From: Saccharospirillum impatiens DSM 12546
GTDB taxonomy: Bacteria; Pseudomonadota; Gammaproteobacteria; Pseudomonadales; Natronospirillaceae
Assembly (NCBI RefSeq): GCF_000423605.1
Contig: NZ_AUIH01000040.1
Span: 1-36,897, forward strand
Length of the DNA: 36,897 nucleotides
Reading direction: 5' to 3'
Below are positions 1-8,509 of the stretch, piece after piece. The number at the start of each line of letters is the position of its first letter. The stretch's first letter is position 1. The translations under genes and the position numbers were made by a program. The notes under the pieces were generated by a model. That model searched no databases. It was not told the DNA's origin and worked only from the letters and a program-made list of their open reading frames with translations.

Positions 1-205
1 GTAACAACTGTGCTCTGAGCAACCGCTCTGGTGGAATCGACATCTTGCCACGCTCGGAATAAGCGCCATCCAAGAGCCAGTCAATGCGGGTCAGCGCTGT
101 ATCGAATAAAACCTTGATCGCTCGCAACGGGTGATCTTTGGGGACGAAGGAGCCCAGGTGGACCGTGGAAAATAAAGCTTCCTGAGTGATGTCGAGACCG
201 CGCAT
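1..205 (-). CDS. IS5-type transposase, N-terminal fragment (runs off window)
   Basis: Translating the minus strand from the ATG at 205 gives 68 uninterrupted residues beginning MRGLDITQEALFS, with VPKDHPLRAIK and SIPPERLLRAQLL further on. This is the N-terminal DUF772-type region of IS5/IS1182-like DDE transposases, where 'DHPLR' and 'PPERLLRA' recur. The catalytic DDE domain would lie left of position 1 and is not visible. The frame is open to the window edge, so this looks like the intact 5' part of a gene, not a decayed relic, but that cannot be proved here. The family call is firm; the IS subgroup is not. Confidence 0.85.
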   Translation of the reverse strand, partial: MRGLDITQEALFSTVHLGSFVPKDHPLRAIKVLFDTALTRIDWLLDGAYSERGKMSIPPERLLRAQLL

Positions 206-240
206 TATCTGATTGGCTCCGGATCAGTTTGACTGAGAGT
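1..240 (-). mobile_element. IS5-like insertion sequence, one end (partial)
   Basis: The transposase fragment implies that the upstream end of an insertion sequence lies a few tens of bases right of 205. A short palindrome (CTGAT 209-213, ATCAG 223-227) lies there, but without the other end I cannot identify the terminal inverted repeat or a target duplication. The right boundary given is therefore approximate. From the element to 375 I see no gene. Confidence 0.5.
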
Positions 241-375
241 ATGTTACCAAACCCACGGTTCATGCGGAATAATTTCAACAGCCTGCTAGGCCGTAGCGCC
301 ATTCCGAGCGATAACCGCCGCGCTGGCGAGGACATTCTATAGAACGCCCTCAAAAAGAAACAATCCTTTGCCAGC

Positions 376-744
376 TTAACGCAAAAACTTGACCGTCTTC
401 TGGAACCACATCAACAGCATGGGGTCACCCTCTACGGCCAGGCGTTTATCCTGAATGGCTTTCATGACGGCGTTTCGGTCTTTGCCGGTGGCCATGGCCC
501 AGAGCGTGCTGAAGCCTTCTGAGGCGGTGGTGAACCGCAGGGTGATATCGGCGTGTTCGGCTTGGCCACGACGGGACTTAAGTCGCTGGTCGCGAAACGC
601 CAGATACCGGGAGACTTTACGCTCATCGGTGGTGAACTGAATGGTCCGGTCGATGTCTTGCAGCGCTTCGCGAAACGCGGGCTGGCGGCGAATGGCGCGT
701 TTGAATCGCAGTGCCATCAACCAGAGTAATATGCGGTACTTCAT
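376..744 (-). CDS. SCP2-like sterol-binding-fold protein
   Basis: The 122-residue protein starts MKYRILLWLMALRFKRAIRR, a short hydrophobic then basic N-terminus. It continues with a compact domain containing 'DITLRFTTASEGFSTL' and 'AIQDKRLAVEGDPMLLMWF'. The ending pattern (xGDPxLxMWFQ) is typical of the small bacterial SCP2/sterol-carrier-like proteins found beside many gammaproteobacterial housekeeping genes. These are thought to bind lipid-like ligands, but no function is established. It is a separate minus-strand gene downstream of HU, which has its own terminator. The start ATG at 744 is preceded by a weak AAAGGC ribosome site. Family call is by pattern only. Confidence 0.7.
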   Translation of the reverse strand: MKYRILLWLMALRFKRAIRRQPAFREALQDIDRTIQFTTDERKVSRYLAFRDQRLKSRRGQAEHADITLRFTTASEGFSTLWAMATGKDRNAVMKAIQDKRLAVEGDPMLLMWFQKTVKFLR

Positions 745-832
745 GCCTTTGGCCTCACAATATAGGGGGGCGCATCATGCGAGGTCTGGTGCCCGCTGCC
801 AAGTCTGGCCGCCGATTCATGCGGTTAAAACG

Positions 833-858
833 AAAAACGGGGCCAGAAGGCCCCGTTT
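833..858 (-). terminator. Rho-independent terminator of the HU gene
   Basis: ACGGGGCC (837-844), loop AGAA and GGCCCCGT (849-856) form a perfect 8-bp GC-rich stem. Read on the minus strand it is followed by five T's (833-837), placing it about 60 bases after the HU stop. The three T's on the other side make weak bidirectional action possible. Confidence 0.85.
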
Positions 859-916
859 CGTGACTAAAACCCCTTCATTGGTGATTCACCGGATTGAAGG
901 TAGGGTTAGCCAGTGC

Positions 917-1189
917 TCAGTTTACTGAGTCTTTCAGCGCTTTACCGGGCTTGAAAGCAACGGTATTGCTAGCCGGAATCTGGATGCTGGCGCCAGTTTG
1001 CGGATTTTTACCAGTGCGAGCTGCGCGGGCGCGTGCTTCAAAGGTACCGAAACCCACCAGGGTAACAGACTCTTTCTTGGCCACGGTGTTGGTGATCTGG
1101 TCCAACATGGCATTCAGCACTTCGTTGGCTTTTTCTTTCGAAATATCCGCTTTTTCAGCGATGGCAGCGGCCAGTTCTGGTTTACGCAT
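917..1189 (-). CDS. hupB: DNA-binding protein HU
   Basis: The 90-residue protein has the full HU fold: MRKPELAAAIAEKADISK at the helical dimerisation end, GFGTFEARARAARTGKNPQTG for the beta arm with the family signature, and IPASNTVAFKPGKALKD at the C-terminus. Length equals the usual 90. It is a nucleoid-associated protein that bends DNA as a dimer. HU-beta is favoured over HU-alpha because the Pseudomonas hupB-type gene sits next to the same rubredoxin genes. AGAAGGAAAAG provides a good ribosome site. The gene has its own promoter (TTGGCA-17-TATGCT) and terminator, so it is monocistronic. Confidence 0.96.
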   Translation of the reverse strand: MRKPELAAAIAEKADISKEKANEVLNAMLDQITNTVAKKESVTLVGFGTFEARARAARTGKNPQTGASIQIPASNTVAFKPGKALKDSVN

Positions 1190-1233
1190 AAGACTTTTCC
1201 TTCTGTTTGTATCGAGTTCCGCATGACTGATTC

Positions 1234-1262
1234 AGCATACGCGACGGTATTTGGATTGCCAA
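1234..1262 (-). promoter_or_regulatory. Sigma-70 promoter of the HU gene
   Basis: On the minus strand a -35 TTGGCA (1262-1257) and a -10 TATGCT (1239-1234) are separated by exactly 17 bases. They lie about 45 bases upstream of the HU ATG, in the gap after the rubredoxin reductase stop. Confidence 0.65.
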
Positions 1263-1291
1263 GCGCCCAACGGGCCCTTGGCAGCCCCAGG

Positions 1292-2458
1292 TTAGCTAGC
1301 CAGCAAAGGTGGTACGGCTTTTAGCCAGGTATTGCGCTCTTTGATGCGCTCACCGGTCAACGCAAAGCCCACAATCGACTCACCTTCACGGCACACAGCC
1401 GCTAGATTAGCGCCACTGCCGTCAATTTGCCATGCCCCTGTGCTCCGGGGTGGGTACGCGATCACAGGACAAGCCGGTGTTTTAACCGTAACCGGCATAG
1501 CTGGCCACTGTACGGCGGTCGGTTCACCGGCCAGCGTTTTGGCCAGAGCACGGGCAGCATTCATCAGCGGCATAACGTACATCAGCACCAAACCTTCCAC
1601 CTCAGCGCAATCACCGAGCGCATAAATAGAGGGGTCGCTGGTTTGCAAGTACTTATTAACCTGAATGCCACGATTAACAGCCAGCCCGGCTTTGCGCGCC
1701 AGATCCAGCCGTGGCAAGAGGCCAACGGCTGACAATACGAGGTCGGTCGCAAATTTCTGACCATTGGTCAGACTTACCTGTAATTTACCGCTCTGCGAGC
1801 GATCTACCCGGCTCAACAATGGCCCCAGATGAAACTTTACCCCAGCATCCATCAGCGCCTGCTTAAGGGCGTCGCCCACTTCGGCGGGGACCAGACCGGA
1901 CAGCAGGGTCTCGCTCGGTGCAACAAGATCGACCTCAAAACCGGCGCTGACCAGATCATTGGCGAATTCACAACCGATCAGGCCCGCCCCCATAATGGTT
2001 ACCTGGCGCGCGCCCTGCAGTTCCGATTGCAAACGCGCAAAATCGAGCCGGTCGTTAACGCTGAACACCCGGTTCAGCGCATCCCCCTCCAACGGTGCCT
2101 GAATGGGTTCTGCGCCCACGGCCAATACCAACTGCCCCCAAACCAGCGTGGAGCCGTTGTCGAGATGCAGTGTGCGGGTGGTGGGGTCGATGTGCAGGAC
2201 TTCGGTTCGGGTAAGTACCTCGGCCTGGTAGCGCTCGGCCACCGCTTCGGCGGTCAGTTGGATCAAATCATCTGCCGACTGCCCTTTGCTGTGGGCATTC
2301 GACAACATGGGCTTGGAATAGCCGGCGCCATCGTCAGCGGTAATCAGCACCATTGGCGTTTCGGTGTCGGCCTTGCGCCATTCTCGCACCAGCGTATAAG
2401 CCGCCAAACCAGAGCCGATGACGATCAGCGGTGGGGTCGGGGCGGAAGACGCCTTCAA
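1292..2458 (-). CDS. rubB: Rubredoxin-NAD(+) reductase (FAD-dependent)
   Basis: This 388-residue flavoprotein has an N-terminal FAD-binding GxGxxA loop ([16 protein letters not shown]), a central NAD-binding loop ([16 protein letters not shown]) and the FAD-contacting 'YALGDCAEV' near residue 280. This is the layout of the AlkT/rubredoxin reductase class of pyridine nucleotide-disulfide oxidoreductases, without the redox CxxxxC. It passes electrons from NAD(P)H to rubredoxin. Its start overlaps the rubredoxin stop by four bases (ATGA, 2455-2458), showing translational coupling. Electron acceptors beyond rubredoxin (alkane hydroxylase, oxygen or peroxide reduction) are not encoded in the window. 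Confidence 0.93.
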   Translation of the reverse strand: MKASSAPTPPLIVIGSGLAAYTLVREWRKADTETPMVLITADDGAGYSKPMLSNAHSKGQSADDLIQLTAEAVAERYQAEVLTRTEVLHIDPTTRTLHLDNGSTLVWGQLVLAVGAEPIQAPLEGDALNRVFSVNDRLDFARLQSELQGARQVTIMGAGLIGCEFANDLVSAGFEVDLVAPSETLLSGLVPAEVGDALKQALMDAGVKFHLGPLLSRVDRSQSGKLQVSLTNGQKFATDLVLSAVGLLPRLDLARKAGLAVNRGIQVNKYLQTSDPSIYALGDCAEVEGLVLMYVMPLMNAARALAKTLAGEPTAVQWPAMPVTVKTPACPVIAYPPRSTGAWQIDGSGANLAAVCREGESIVGFALTGERIKERNTWLKAVPPLLAS

Positions 2459-2619
2459 AGCACGATCATCTCAAAATCGTCTTTGGTGGCACCGCAGTCG
2501 GGGCAGGCCCAGGTGTCGGGGACGTCTTCCCAGGCGGTGCCGGGCGCGATGCCCTCCTCCGGAAGTCCTTCGGCCTCGTCATAAATAAAACCACAGACAA
2601 TGCATTGCCATTTTCTCAT
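2455..2619 (-). CDS. rubA: Rubredoxin
   Basis: The 54-residue protein starts [18 protein letters not shown] and contains the two iron-binding knuckles CIVCG and CPDCG, giving the four cysteines of a 1Fe rubredoxin with the usual spacing. I start it at the ATG at 2619, not the longer frame to 2694, because AGAGAGG sits just upstream and all known rubredoxins begin close to the first knuckle. It is a small cytosolic one-electron carrier, first gene of a two-gene operon with its reductase. The 184-base gap to ubiC must hold divergent promoters; I could not assign them confidently. Confidence 0.95.
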   Translation of the reverse strand: MRKWQCIVCGFIYDEAEGLPEEGIAPGTAWEDVPDTWACPDCGATKDDFEMIVL

Positions 2620-2803
2620 GTCGATCCTCTCTGACCTTACTCTGTTTTGTCCGCCCGGACAGGTTCGCCCCGGCGTTGCTGAAACTACTGGCACTGCCCG
2701 GCAATTGCAAGACAGTCACCCTGTCACGCGTCAGGCACGCCTCTGGTATTCAAGGAAGGGCACCTTTACACTGGCGCCTTTCAAGCAGCCGGACTGACCC
2801 GTT

Positions 2804-3376
2804 GTGACCGTTGCACACCCCCAGGCCGCCAGGGCACCTGTTGCCTCAACGATAGCACCGGCGGATATGCGTCAGTATCACTGGTACGACCTCAACACCG
2901 TACCAGACCAACCGCCGCCAGCCTGGCGCTACTGGTTAGAGGTACCGGGCAGCCTAACCCAGGCCCTTAAAGAACGGACGTCTGCGTTTTCAGTTCAGGT
3001 TCTGGCAGAGCGTGAACTGACGCTTGAAACGCCGCTGCACGCCTTTGCTGGCCAGGCACAAGCCCGGCATTGCTGGTCACGCCAGGTCGCACTGTGCCAT
3101 GGTGGCACCCCCTGGGTATTAGCCCATACCCTGGTTACCCGTGCCAGCCTGAACGGTTCACTGGCAGATTTGACCCAGTTAAACAACCGGCCACTGGGCG
3201 AGCTACTCTTTACCACGTCCGGGGTTCGAAAAGACCTGCTGCAGGTCACCCGAACGCCAAATGGCTGGGGTCGACGATCGCGCTACTGGCTGCACGATGC
3301 TCCGATTCTGGTTGCTGAATTTTTTATGGAATCCCTGATCAGTCATGAACACCAACGCCTTTCCACATTACCTTAA
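2804..3376 (+). CDS. ubiC: Chorismate lyase
   Basis: The protein converts chorismate to 4-hydroxybenzoate plus pyruvate, the entry step of ubiquinone synthesis in the cytosol. Recognisable segments are '[23 protein letters not shown]' in the middle (shown as two overlapping blocks in the family), 'PLGELLFT' and 'WGRRSRYWL' followed by 'AEFFME', which carries the conserved C-terminal glutamate. The frame opens with GTG at 2804 (190 residues). An internal ATG at 2867 would give 169, nearer the 165 of E. coli, and neither has a strong ribosome site. The 3' end overlaps ubiA by 32 bases, indicating coupled expression. Confidence 0.88.
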   Translation: MTVAHPQAARAPVASTIAPADMRQYHWYDLNTVPDQPPPAWRYWLEVPGSLTQALKERTSAFSVQVLAERELTLETPLHAFAGQAQARHCWSRQVALCHGGTPWVLAHTLVTRASLNGSLADLTQLNNRPLGELLFTTSGVRKDLLQVTRTPNGWGRRSRYWLHDAPILVAEFFMESLISHEHQRLSTLP

Positions 3377-4208
3377 ACTCACCCGGCTCGACCGGCCGAT
3401 CGGCATCTATCTGCTGCTGTGGCCTACGTTAACCGCTTTGTGGCTTGCGGCCGAAGGCTGGCCACCGCTGCATTTGGTGGTCATTTTCGTGCTGGGCACC
3501 ACCCTGATGCGCAGCGCTGGCTGTGTGATCAACGACTACGCCGACCGCCACCTCGACGGCCACGTCAAACGCACCAATCAGCGCCCTCTCGCACGCGGCC
3601 TGGTCACCGAGCGTGAAGCGCTGCTGCTGGCTGCCGTGCTGGCTCTGGCGGCCTTCGGCCTGGTGTTGCTCACCAATACCACCACCGTCTATATGTCATT
3701 CGGTGGTCTCTTTCTGGCCGCGCTCTACCCCTTCATGAAGCGCTACACCTACTTGCCCCAGGTGTTTCTGGGGGCCGCATTTTCCTGGGCGATTCCCATG
3801 GCCTATACCGCCGTCGGTGCGCCGCTGACCGAGATTACCTGGCTGCTGTACACCGCCAACATTCTCTGGACGGTTCACTACGACACGCTCTACGCCATGG
3901 TCGACCGCGACGACGATCTGAAAATCGGCATCAAGTCGACCGCCATTCTCTTTGGCGATGCCGACAAACTCATGGTGGGCCTGTTGCAGCTACTAACCTG
4001 GCTCGCCTGGTTCATGCTCGGCATTCAGGCCGAATTGAAGCTGTTCTGGTGGCTGGGTCTGACAGTAGCGACCGGCTGCTTTCTTTACCAGCAATGGCTG
4101 ATTCGCAACCGTGAACGAGACCCTTGCTTCAAGGCCTTTCTGAATAACCACTGGGCGGGCATGGCTTTGTTTATCGGTGCAGTACTGGACCTGGCGATAC
4201 TTACCTAA
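3345..4208 (+). CDS. ubiA: 4-hydroxybenzoate octaprenyltransferase
   Basis: The 287-residue inner-membrane enzyme attaches the polyprenyl chain to 4-hydroxybenzoate, the product of the upstream gene. Both aspartate-rich Mg-diphosphate motifs are present: [15 protein letters not shown] near residue 65 and [13 protein letters not shown] near residue 190. They are set in about eight hydrophobic segments (for example [17 protein letters not shown] and [16 protein letters not shown]). Length agrees with the family. It begins inside the ubiC 3' end, so the two form one operon. No clear terminator follows; the next 260 bases carry a structured repeat and the phoB promoter. Confidence 0.95.
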   Translation: MNTNAFPHYLKLTRLDRPIGIYLLLWPTLTALWLAAEGWPPLHLVVIFVLGTTLMRSAGCVINDYADRHLDGHVKRTNQRPLARGLVTEREALLLAAVLALAAFGLVLLTNTTTVYMSFGGLFLAALYPFMKRYTYLPQVFLGAAFSWAIPMAYTAVGAPLTEITWLLYTANILWTVHYDTLYAMVDRDDDLKIGIKSTAILFGDADKLMVGLLQLLTWLAWFMLGIQAELKLFWWLGLTVATGCFLYQQWLIRNRERDPCFKAFLNNHWAGMALFIGAVLDLAILT

Positions 4209-4237
4209 CTGACGTTACGGTTATTGCTGATAGTTGA

Positions 4238-4364
4238 GTGTCAGGTGCCGGGTGCGCCACTCCGGGGTAGTGCGCAACATGGATGTTGCGGTCTAGGCCC
4301 CATGGACGGGTTGAGTGGGCGGCATTCCGCCCGACCCCGGAGAGGCACACCCGGTGCCTGGCAC
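4238..4364. repeat. Structured inverted-repeat element (multi-stem, MITE/REP-like)
   Basis: Two 31-base arms (4238-4268 and 4334-4364) are reverse complements with about five mismatches. They enclose a perfect CGCAACAT/ATGTTGCG palindrome (4273-4290) and a GGGCGG-CATT-CCGCCC hairpin (4317-4332). The whole folds into a long stem capped by two smaller stems. It fills the ubiA-phoB gap and encodes no plausible protein. I saw no second copy in the window, so its repetitive nature is inferred from form. Confidence 0.7.
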
Positions 4365-4405
4365 GGATTGCGGCACCAAACTGAATTTTGACAATCTGAT
4401 GAATG

Positions 4406-4439
4406 CTGTAACACTCCTGTCATGAACCCAGCGTTAAAT
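4406..4439 (+). promoter_or_regulatory. Pho box and promoter of phoBR
   Basis: CTGTAAC (4406-4412), four bases, then CTGTCAT (4417-4423) form a near-consensus Pho box of two 7-base repeats spaced 11 apart. Ten bases later is a -10-like TTAAAT (4434-4439). PhoB-activated promoters use the Pho box in place of a -35 with this spacing, so phoBR should be autoregulated. Confidence 0.85.
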
Positions 4440-4467
4440 GGTCGCAAAGGTGATATTAAGGTGAACC

Positions 4468-5175
4468 ATGAACTCTCGCAGCATTCTGATTGTTGACGAC
4501 GAATCGGCCATCCGCGAAGTGATAGCCGCCGCCCTTGAAATGGCCGGGTACCACACGCTGGAAGCGGGCGATGCCACCGAGGCTCACAGCCTGGTCGTCG
4601 ATCAAAAACCCGATCTCATTTTGCTCGACTGGATGATGCCCAACGTCAGCGGTGTCGAACTGGCGCGCCGCCTGAAGCGGGACCCGATGACCGCTGAGAT
4701 CCCCATCATCATGCTCACCGCCAAAGGCGAAGAAGACCACAAGATCACCGGACTGGAAGCTGGCGCCGATGACTACATCACCAAGCCATTCTCTCCGCGA
4801 GAGCTGGTGGCCCGGCTGAAAGCCGTATTGCGCCGCACCACCCCTGCCGGCATTGAAGAACCGATCGACATTCAGGGCCTGCGCCTCGACCCCAACAGCC
4901 ACCGGGTCAGCACCACTGAAGGTGAACTGACCATGGGGCCGACCGAATTCCGGTTACTGCAGTTTTTCATGAGCCACCCGGAACGGGCTTATACCCGCTC
5001 GCAATTGCTCGATCAGGTCTGGGGTGGCAACGTCTATGTCGATGAGCGTACCGTCGATGTGCACATCCGGCGCCTGCGCAAAGCCCTCGGCGAGCCTTAT
5101 CAGGCCATGATTCAGACCGTTCGAGGCACAGGATATCGCTTCTCGACCAAAGTTTCGGCACAATCGGCTTCATGA
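4468..5175 (+). CDS. phoB: Phosphate response regulator PhoB
   Basis: The 235-residue OmpR-class regulator has a receiver domain (acidic D10/D11, phospho-acceptor D54 in LLDWMMP, conserved K in ITKPFSP). A C-terminal winged helix contains '[20 protein letters not shown]' and '[12 protein letters not shown]...RGTGYRF'. It activates Pho regulon promoters, of which two are visible here (phoB itself and pstS). AAGGTGAACC precedes the ATG. The stop overlaps the phoR start (ATGA), coupling regulator and kinase. Length and motifs match PhoB of enteric bacteria and pseudomonads. Confidence 0.97.
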   Translation: MNSRSILIVDDESAIREVIAAALEMAGYHTLEAGDATEAHSLVVDQKPDLILLDWMMPNVSGVELARRLKRDPMTAEIPIIMLTAKGEEDHKITGLEAGADDYITKPFSPRELVARLKAVLRRTTPAGIEEPIDIQGLRLDPNSHRVSTTEGELTMGPTEFRLLQFFMSHPERAYTRSQLLDQVWGGNVYVDERTVDVHIRRLRKALGEPYQAMIQTVRGTGYRFSTKVSAQSAS

Positions 5176-6521
5176 TACGAGACATACGACGCCCCTATTT
5201 TAGAAACCTCCTGTTAGGACTGACTGGCGTCTTTGCCTTTGGCGTCTATGTCGGCAAACCGATTCTGCTATTGCTCATTGCCGTCAGCGTCTATCTGGCC
5301 TGGCAACTGTTCCAGCAAAGCCGCCTGATCAGCTGGCTGGAACAGGGCGCGAAATCCGAGCCACCAGATTCCAAAGGCTTGTGGGGCATGGTCTTCGACC
5401 ACCTCTACAGTGAACAACGCCGGCGCAAGAAGCAGGTTCGCCACTACCAGAACGTCATCAATCGGGTGCAAAACTCCACCGAGGCCCTGCGCGACGGCGT
5501 CATCCTGCTTGATCACCACGGCGCCCTGCAATGGTGGAATCAGTCGGCCGCCGATCTGCTTAAATTGCAGCCGCGCGACGAAGGCCAACTGCTGATCAAT
5601 CTGGTGCGAGAACCCGCGTTTCAAAACTTTTATCAAAACCGGGAAGTGCGCGAGAGCATCCGCATCGACAACCCGGCCTTTGCGGACAGAACGCTTGATG
5701 TCTCGATGACCCTTTACGGCAAGGGCGAGCGCCTGCTGCTGATTCGCGACACCACCCGCATGACGCAACTGGAGCAGATGCGTCAGGATTTCGTTGCCAA
5801 CGCCAGCCATGAACTCAAAACCCCGTTGACCGTGCTAAAAGGCTACCTGGAGTCGATTCTCGATTTCAGTGACGACCTGCCTGCACCCTTGCGCCGGGCT
5901 CTGGGCAGTATGAATGGCCAGACACAACGCATGGAAAATCTGGTCAATGATTTGCTGGTGCTGACACGGCTGGACGTAGAAGTCCGTGATTCGGTGCGTC
6001 AGCGCATTGATGTGGGCAACCTGCTGCACAGCATTGCCGACGATGCGCGGGCATTGTCGAGTGAGCGCAAGCACAACATTACGGTTAAATTGGACAGTGA
6101 CCAGGGGCTTCAGGGTGACCCGTCCGAATTGCGCTCGGCGATCAGTAATCTGGTGTACAACGCAGTGAACTACAGCCCCGACGGCAGTGATATTGAACTG
6201 CACTGGCACGATTCGCCTCAGGGCGGATTCATTTCAATTCGGGACAATGGCATCGGGATCGACCCGCGCCACATTCCGCGCCTGACCGAGCGTTTTTATC
6301 GGGTCGACCCGGGCCGCAGCAGCGAACGCGGCGGCACCGGGCTGGGGCTGGCAATCGTCAAGCACATACTGCATCACCACCAGGGCCGTCTGGACGTAGC
6401 CAGTGTGCCGGGGCGAGGCTCTGTGTTTACCTGCTGCCTGCCGACCGAGCGCCTGATCCCCGGCGAAAACGAGGCAGGCACACCAGCGTCAGCGACGGAT
6501 CGAAGCCACAAGACGGCTTAG
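5172..6521 (+). CDS. phoR: Phosphate sensor histidine kinase PhoR
   Basis: The 449-residue kinase has a short N-terminal pair of membrane helices (about 12-50), a charged linker, a PAS domain (about 95-200) and a HisKA domain with the phospho-acceptor in [11 protein letters not shown] at H213, the same number as in E. coli. A HATPase_c domain follows, with N box '[12 protein letters not shown]', 'DNGIGI' and '[12 protein letters not shown]'. It has no periplasmic sensor domain, as expected for PhoR, which reads the Pst transporter state through PhoU. Its last 33 bases overlap the end of the convergent CheY-PilZ gene. Confidence 0.96.
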   Translation: MIRDIRRPYFRNLLLGLTGVFAFGVYVGKPILLLLIAVSVYLAWQLFQQSRLISWLEQGAKSEPPDSKGLWGMVFDHLYSEQRRRKKQVRHYQNVINRVQNSTEALRDGVILLDHHGALQWWNQSAADLLKLQPRDEGQLLINLVREPAFQNFYQNREVRESIRIDNPAFADRTLDVSMTLYGKGERLLLIRDTTRMTQLEQMRQDFVANASHELKTPLTVLKGYLESILDFSDDLPAPLRRALGSMNGQTQRMENLVNDLLVLTRLDVEVRDSVRQRIDVGNLLHSIADDARALSSERKHNITVKLDSDQGLQGDPSELRSAISNLVYNAVNYSPDGSDIELHWHDSPQGGFISIRDNGIGIDPRHIPRLTERFYRVDPGRSSERGGTGLGLAIVKHILHHHQGRLDVASVPGRGSVFTCCLPTERLIPGENEAGTPASATDRSHKTA

Positions 6522-7409
6522 CACTTCCATTTTTTCCGGATCATCATCCACAAACTTAACACCGAGGCGCACGCTGCGCGCATCCATCGAGGCCTCGCGC
6601 AAGGCTAGCTGGGTCACAAACCCATTGATGCGCGCCACGGAACTGGGTTGATCCGGCACCTGCAGGTCAATAACCACCTGTTCAAACAAGATGGGCGCTG
6701 GCGCTTCGTCCAACAGAATATCCACGGAAATCTCAACCAGGTTCAAATCCCGCACCGCCCCCTTCCATTGCCCCTTCGACGAGCGCACCAACACCTTGGT
6801 TAACGCCTTACCACCTCCAGCGGCGGGTTTGGAAGCACCGGGCTGGGCTGTTTCTGGCTTGCCACCGGTTAATAAACTGGCACTGTCGCTGATCGTTTTC
6901 GCAGCTGCGGGCCTGGGCGTCGCCTGCCCCGAGGTCAACAGGCTGGCGGATTCACCCAACCCACCGCCGGGCTTCGACATGGCAGCCTGGCCTTTGAGAA
7001 TGCTGCGAATGAGGTCCCGGTGATTGACCGAGAGCGCCTTGAGTACTTTCTTCATGATTTGTTCATTGCTGAAGGGCTTGCCAATGTAATCACTGACACC
7101 CGCCTCGACCGCTTTGACCACATGAGACTTATCGCCCCGGCTGGTGACCATAATAAAAGGTGTTTTAGCCAGTTCGCGTTCTTTTTCGGTCTCCCGCAAC
7201 CAACCGAGTAATTCCAGGCCCGACATTTCCGGCATTTCCCAGTCACACAACACCAGGTCGTACTGATTTCGGTTCAGTAACCCCTGTGCTTTGCGCCCAT
7301 TGGGCGCTTCATCTATTTGACACTGGACAAACTGGCTTTTGAGCGCGCGCTTGACCAGATCCCGTATAAAACCGGCGTCATCGGCCACCAGAAACGATAA
7401 TTTTTGCAT
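6489..7409 (-). CDS. CheY-like response regulator with C-terminal PilZ-like domain
   Basis: Residues 1-130 form a receiver: FLVADDAGFIRD with the acidic pair, D56 in LCDWEMPEMSG, and K in GKPFS. A low-complexity Ala/Gly/Pro/Ser linker (about 145-205) carries two copies of an 'SASLLT.G' phrase. The last 100 residues ('KGAVRDLNLVEISVDILLDE', 'ARSVRLGVKFVDDD') resemble a PilZ-type beta barrel, which in other proteins binds cyclic di-GMP, though the classic RxxxR motif is not obvious. A role in motility or surface behaviour is inference. It lies tail to tail with phoR, in the place where Pseudomonas also has a response-regulator gene between phoR and phoU. Confidence 0.8.
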   Translation of the reverse strand: MQKLSFLVADDAGFIRDLVKRALKSQFVQCQIDEAPNGRKAQGLLNRNQYDLVLCDWEMPEMSGLELLGWLRETEKERELAKTPFIMVTSRGDKSHVVKAVEAGVSDYIGKPFSNEQIMKKVLKALSVNHRDLIRSILKGQAAMSKPGGGLGESASLLTSGQATPRPAAAKTISDSASLLTGGKPETAQPGASKPAAGGGKALTKVLVRSSKGQWKGAVRDLNLVEISVDILLDEAPAPILFEQVVIDLQVPDQPSSVARINGFVTQLALREASMDARSVRLGVKFVDDDPEKMEVLSRLVASIRR

Positions 7410-7485
7410 TCGATTGATCCTGTAACAGTCCTGCGGGACTCATATCGAGGCCATTTCCCTTTATTCTAGCAGCCAAATTAGGGGT

Positions 7486-8331
7486 TTAGGAGGTTCTGAC
7501 CGGTTGCAACTGCAATTGCCAACGCCCCGGGTCGGGTACCACCTTACCCAGGGCAACCGAGCGAAAGCGCATGTCCCGGGCGACCAGTTGACGGATCTCG
7601 GCGACCGTTTCCTCCGGAGTATTGACCGACCAGTAGAGCCCCGTGATCAGACCTCGCTGAATGGGCAGTACCGGTTGCGACACGCCTTCGGGCCCGGGTC
7701 TCACTGGCGCAGTGCTCTCGGGCATCAACAGGCGCCATTCCTGATTGTCGGCACAGGCCGGGTGATCCAGCAGCAGACCAGGAAAAGGATTGAGCGCCGT
7801 CACCTGATAACGATGCTCACCCCCGTATTGAACCGGCGCCAACAGCGCAGGCCGCCCCTCCTGACTGGCCAGTGACGCGTGCCGGCTGAGCATCGCCACA
7901 GCCAGGCCGCTGAATCCTTCGGCCAAATCTCGCCAGGCCAGGTAACTCAGTGCCGACGGAAACAAGCGGGCTACCCGGGCTTTTGCCAGTCGACCCAGAT
8001 CATAGCTCGGCGTACGACCGTATTCCCGCTCACGGGCCGCGGTTCTTATGGAGCTGGCCAGCTCGCCCGACTGCGCACGAAAATGCTCAAAACTCAGCAA
8101 TCCCTTAACAGCAGCGGGCAGCGCCTCATACTGTCGCTGCCATTCCCCTTCCAACGCCTCGGCACTGACCGGCTGTACCGACCGGGCATTGGCGGATACC
8201 GGCTGAGCAAAGGGCTGAGCCAGTGGCAATCCAGGACTCAGGGGTATTACCCCCTGTTTAAGCCAGGAAACCGTCATTTTTCCGCCAAAGAAATGGAGGG
8301 TTCCAGATGGCGATGTCTGTTTTTCTGACAT
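7486..8331 (-). CDS. Unrecognised protein, 281 residues
   Basis: I do not recognise this family. The protein has no signal peptide or membrane segment. It reads as a soluble, mixed protein with a helical middle (QRQYEALPAAVKGLLSFEHF; TAAREREYGRTPSYDLGRLA) and a C-terminal part with 'GLITGLYWSVNTPEETVAEI'. The start could be the ATG at 8331 or an internal ATG at 8277, as neither has a convincing ribosome site. Its 5' end lies 4 bases from a GacA-type palindrome that also serves the first Csr RNA on the other strand, so shared control is possible. It is probably a real gene, because the frame is long and the overlapping frames are fragmentary. Confidence 0.6.
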   Translation of the reverse strand: MSEKQTSPSGTLHFFGGKMTVSWLKQGVIPLSPGLPLAQPFAQPVSANARSVQPVSAEALEGEWQRQYEALPAAVKGLLSFEHFRAQSGELASSIRTAAREREYGRTPSYDLGRLAKARVARLFPSALSYLAWRDLAEGFSGLAVAMLSRHASLASQEGRPALLAPVQYGGEHRYQVTALNPFPGLLLDHPACADNQEWRLLMPESTAPVRPGPEGVSQPVLPIQRGLITGLYWSVNTPEETVAEIRQLVARDMRFRSVALGKVVPDPGRWQLQLQPVRTS

Positions 8332-8335
8332 AATT

Positions 8336-8353
8336 TGTACGAGATTTCCTACA
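8336..8353 (+). promoter_or_regulatory. GacA-type upstream activating site 1
   Basis: TGTACG-AGATTT-CCTACA fits the known GacA/UvrY operator pattern TGTAAG-N6-CTTACA with single changes in each half. It is identical at 16 of 18 positions to a second site at 8948-8965. It begins about 175 bases upstream of the predicted start of the first Csr-type RNA, the normal range for such sites. Confidence 0.8.
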
Positions 8354-8509
8354 TTCTATGTGAGAATAATAGCTACTTAGCGGAGACATCGTCCCACAAA
8401 AACAGCTGTCCCGCAGCATGGCAGGCTTTGCACTCCGTCACACTTTTCGAGGCACGAATCGACAACATATTGACGCCCAAAGTCACCGGCCATACCCGTA
8501 TCATAGCCT

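Noticed and set aside
1829..2584. A 251-residue plus-strand frame
   Set aside because: It lies opposite rubredoxin reductase and has no recognisable domain or ribosome site.
2709..2735. GACAG-TCACC-CTGTC with a following CGTCAGG, in the rubredoxin-ubiC gap, as a Pho box
   Set aside because: The repeats are inverted and not spaced 11 bases as direct repeats, so the geometry is wrong for PhoB. It may be a small palindrome of no known role.
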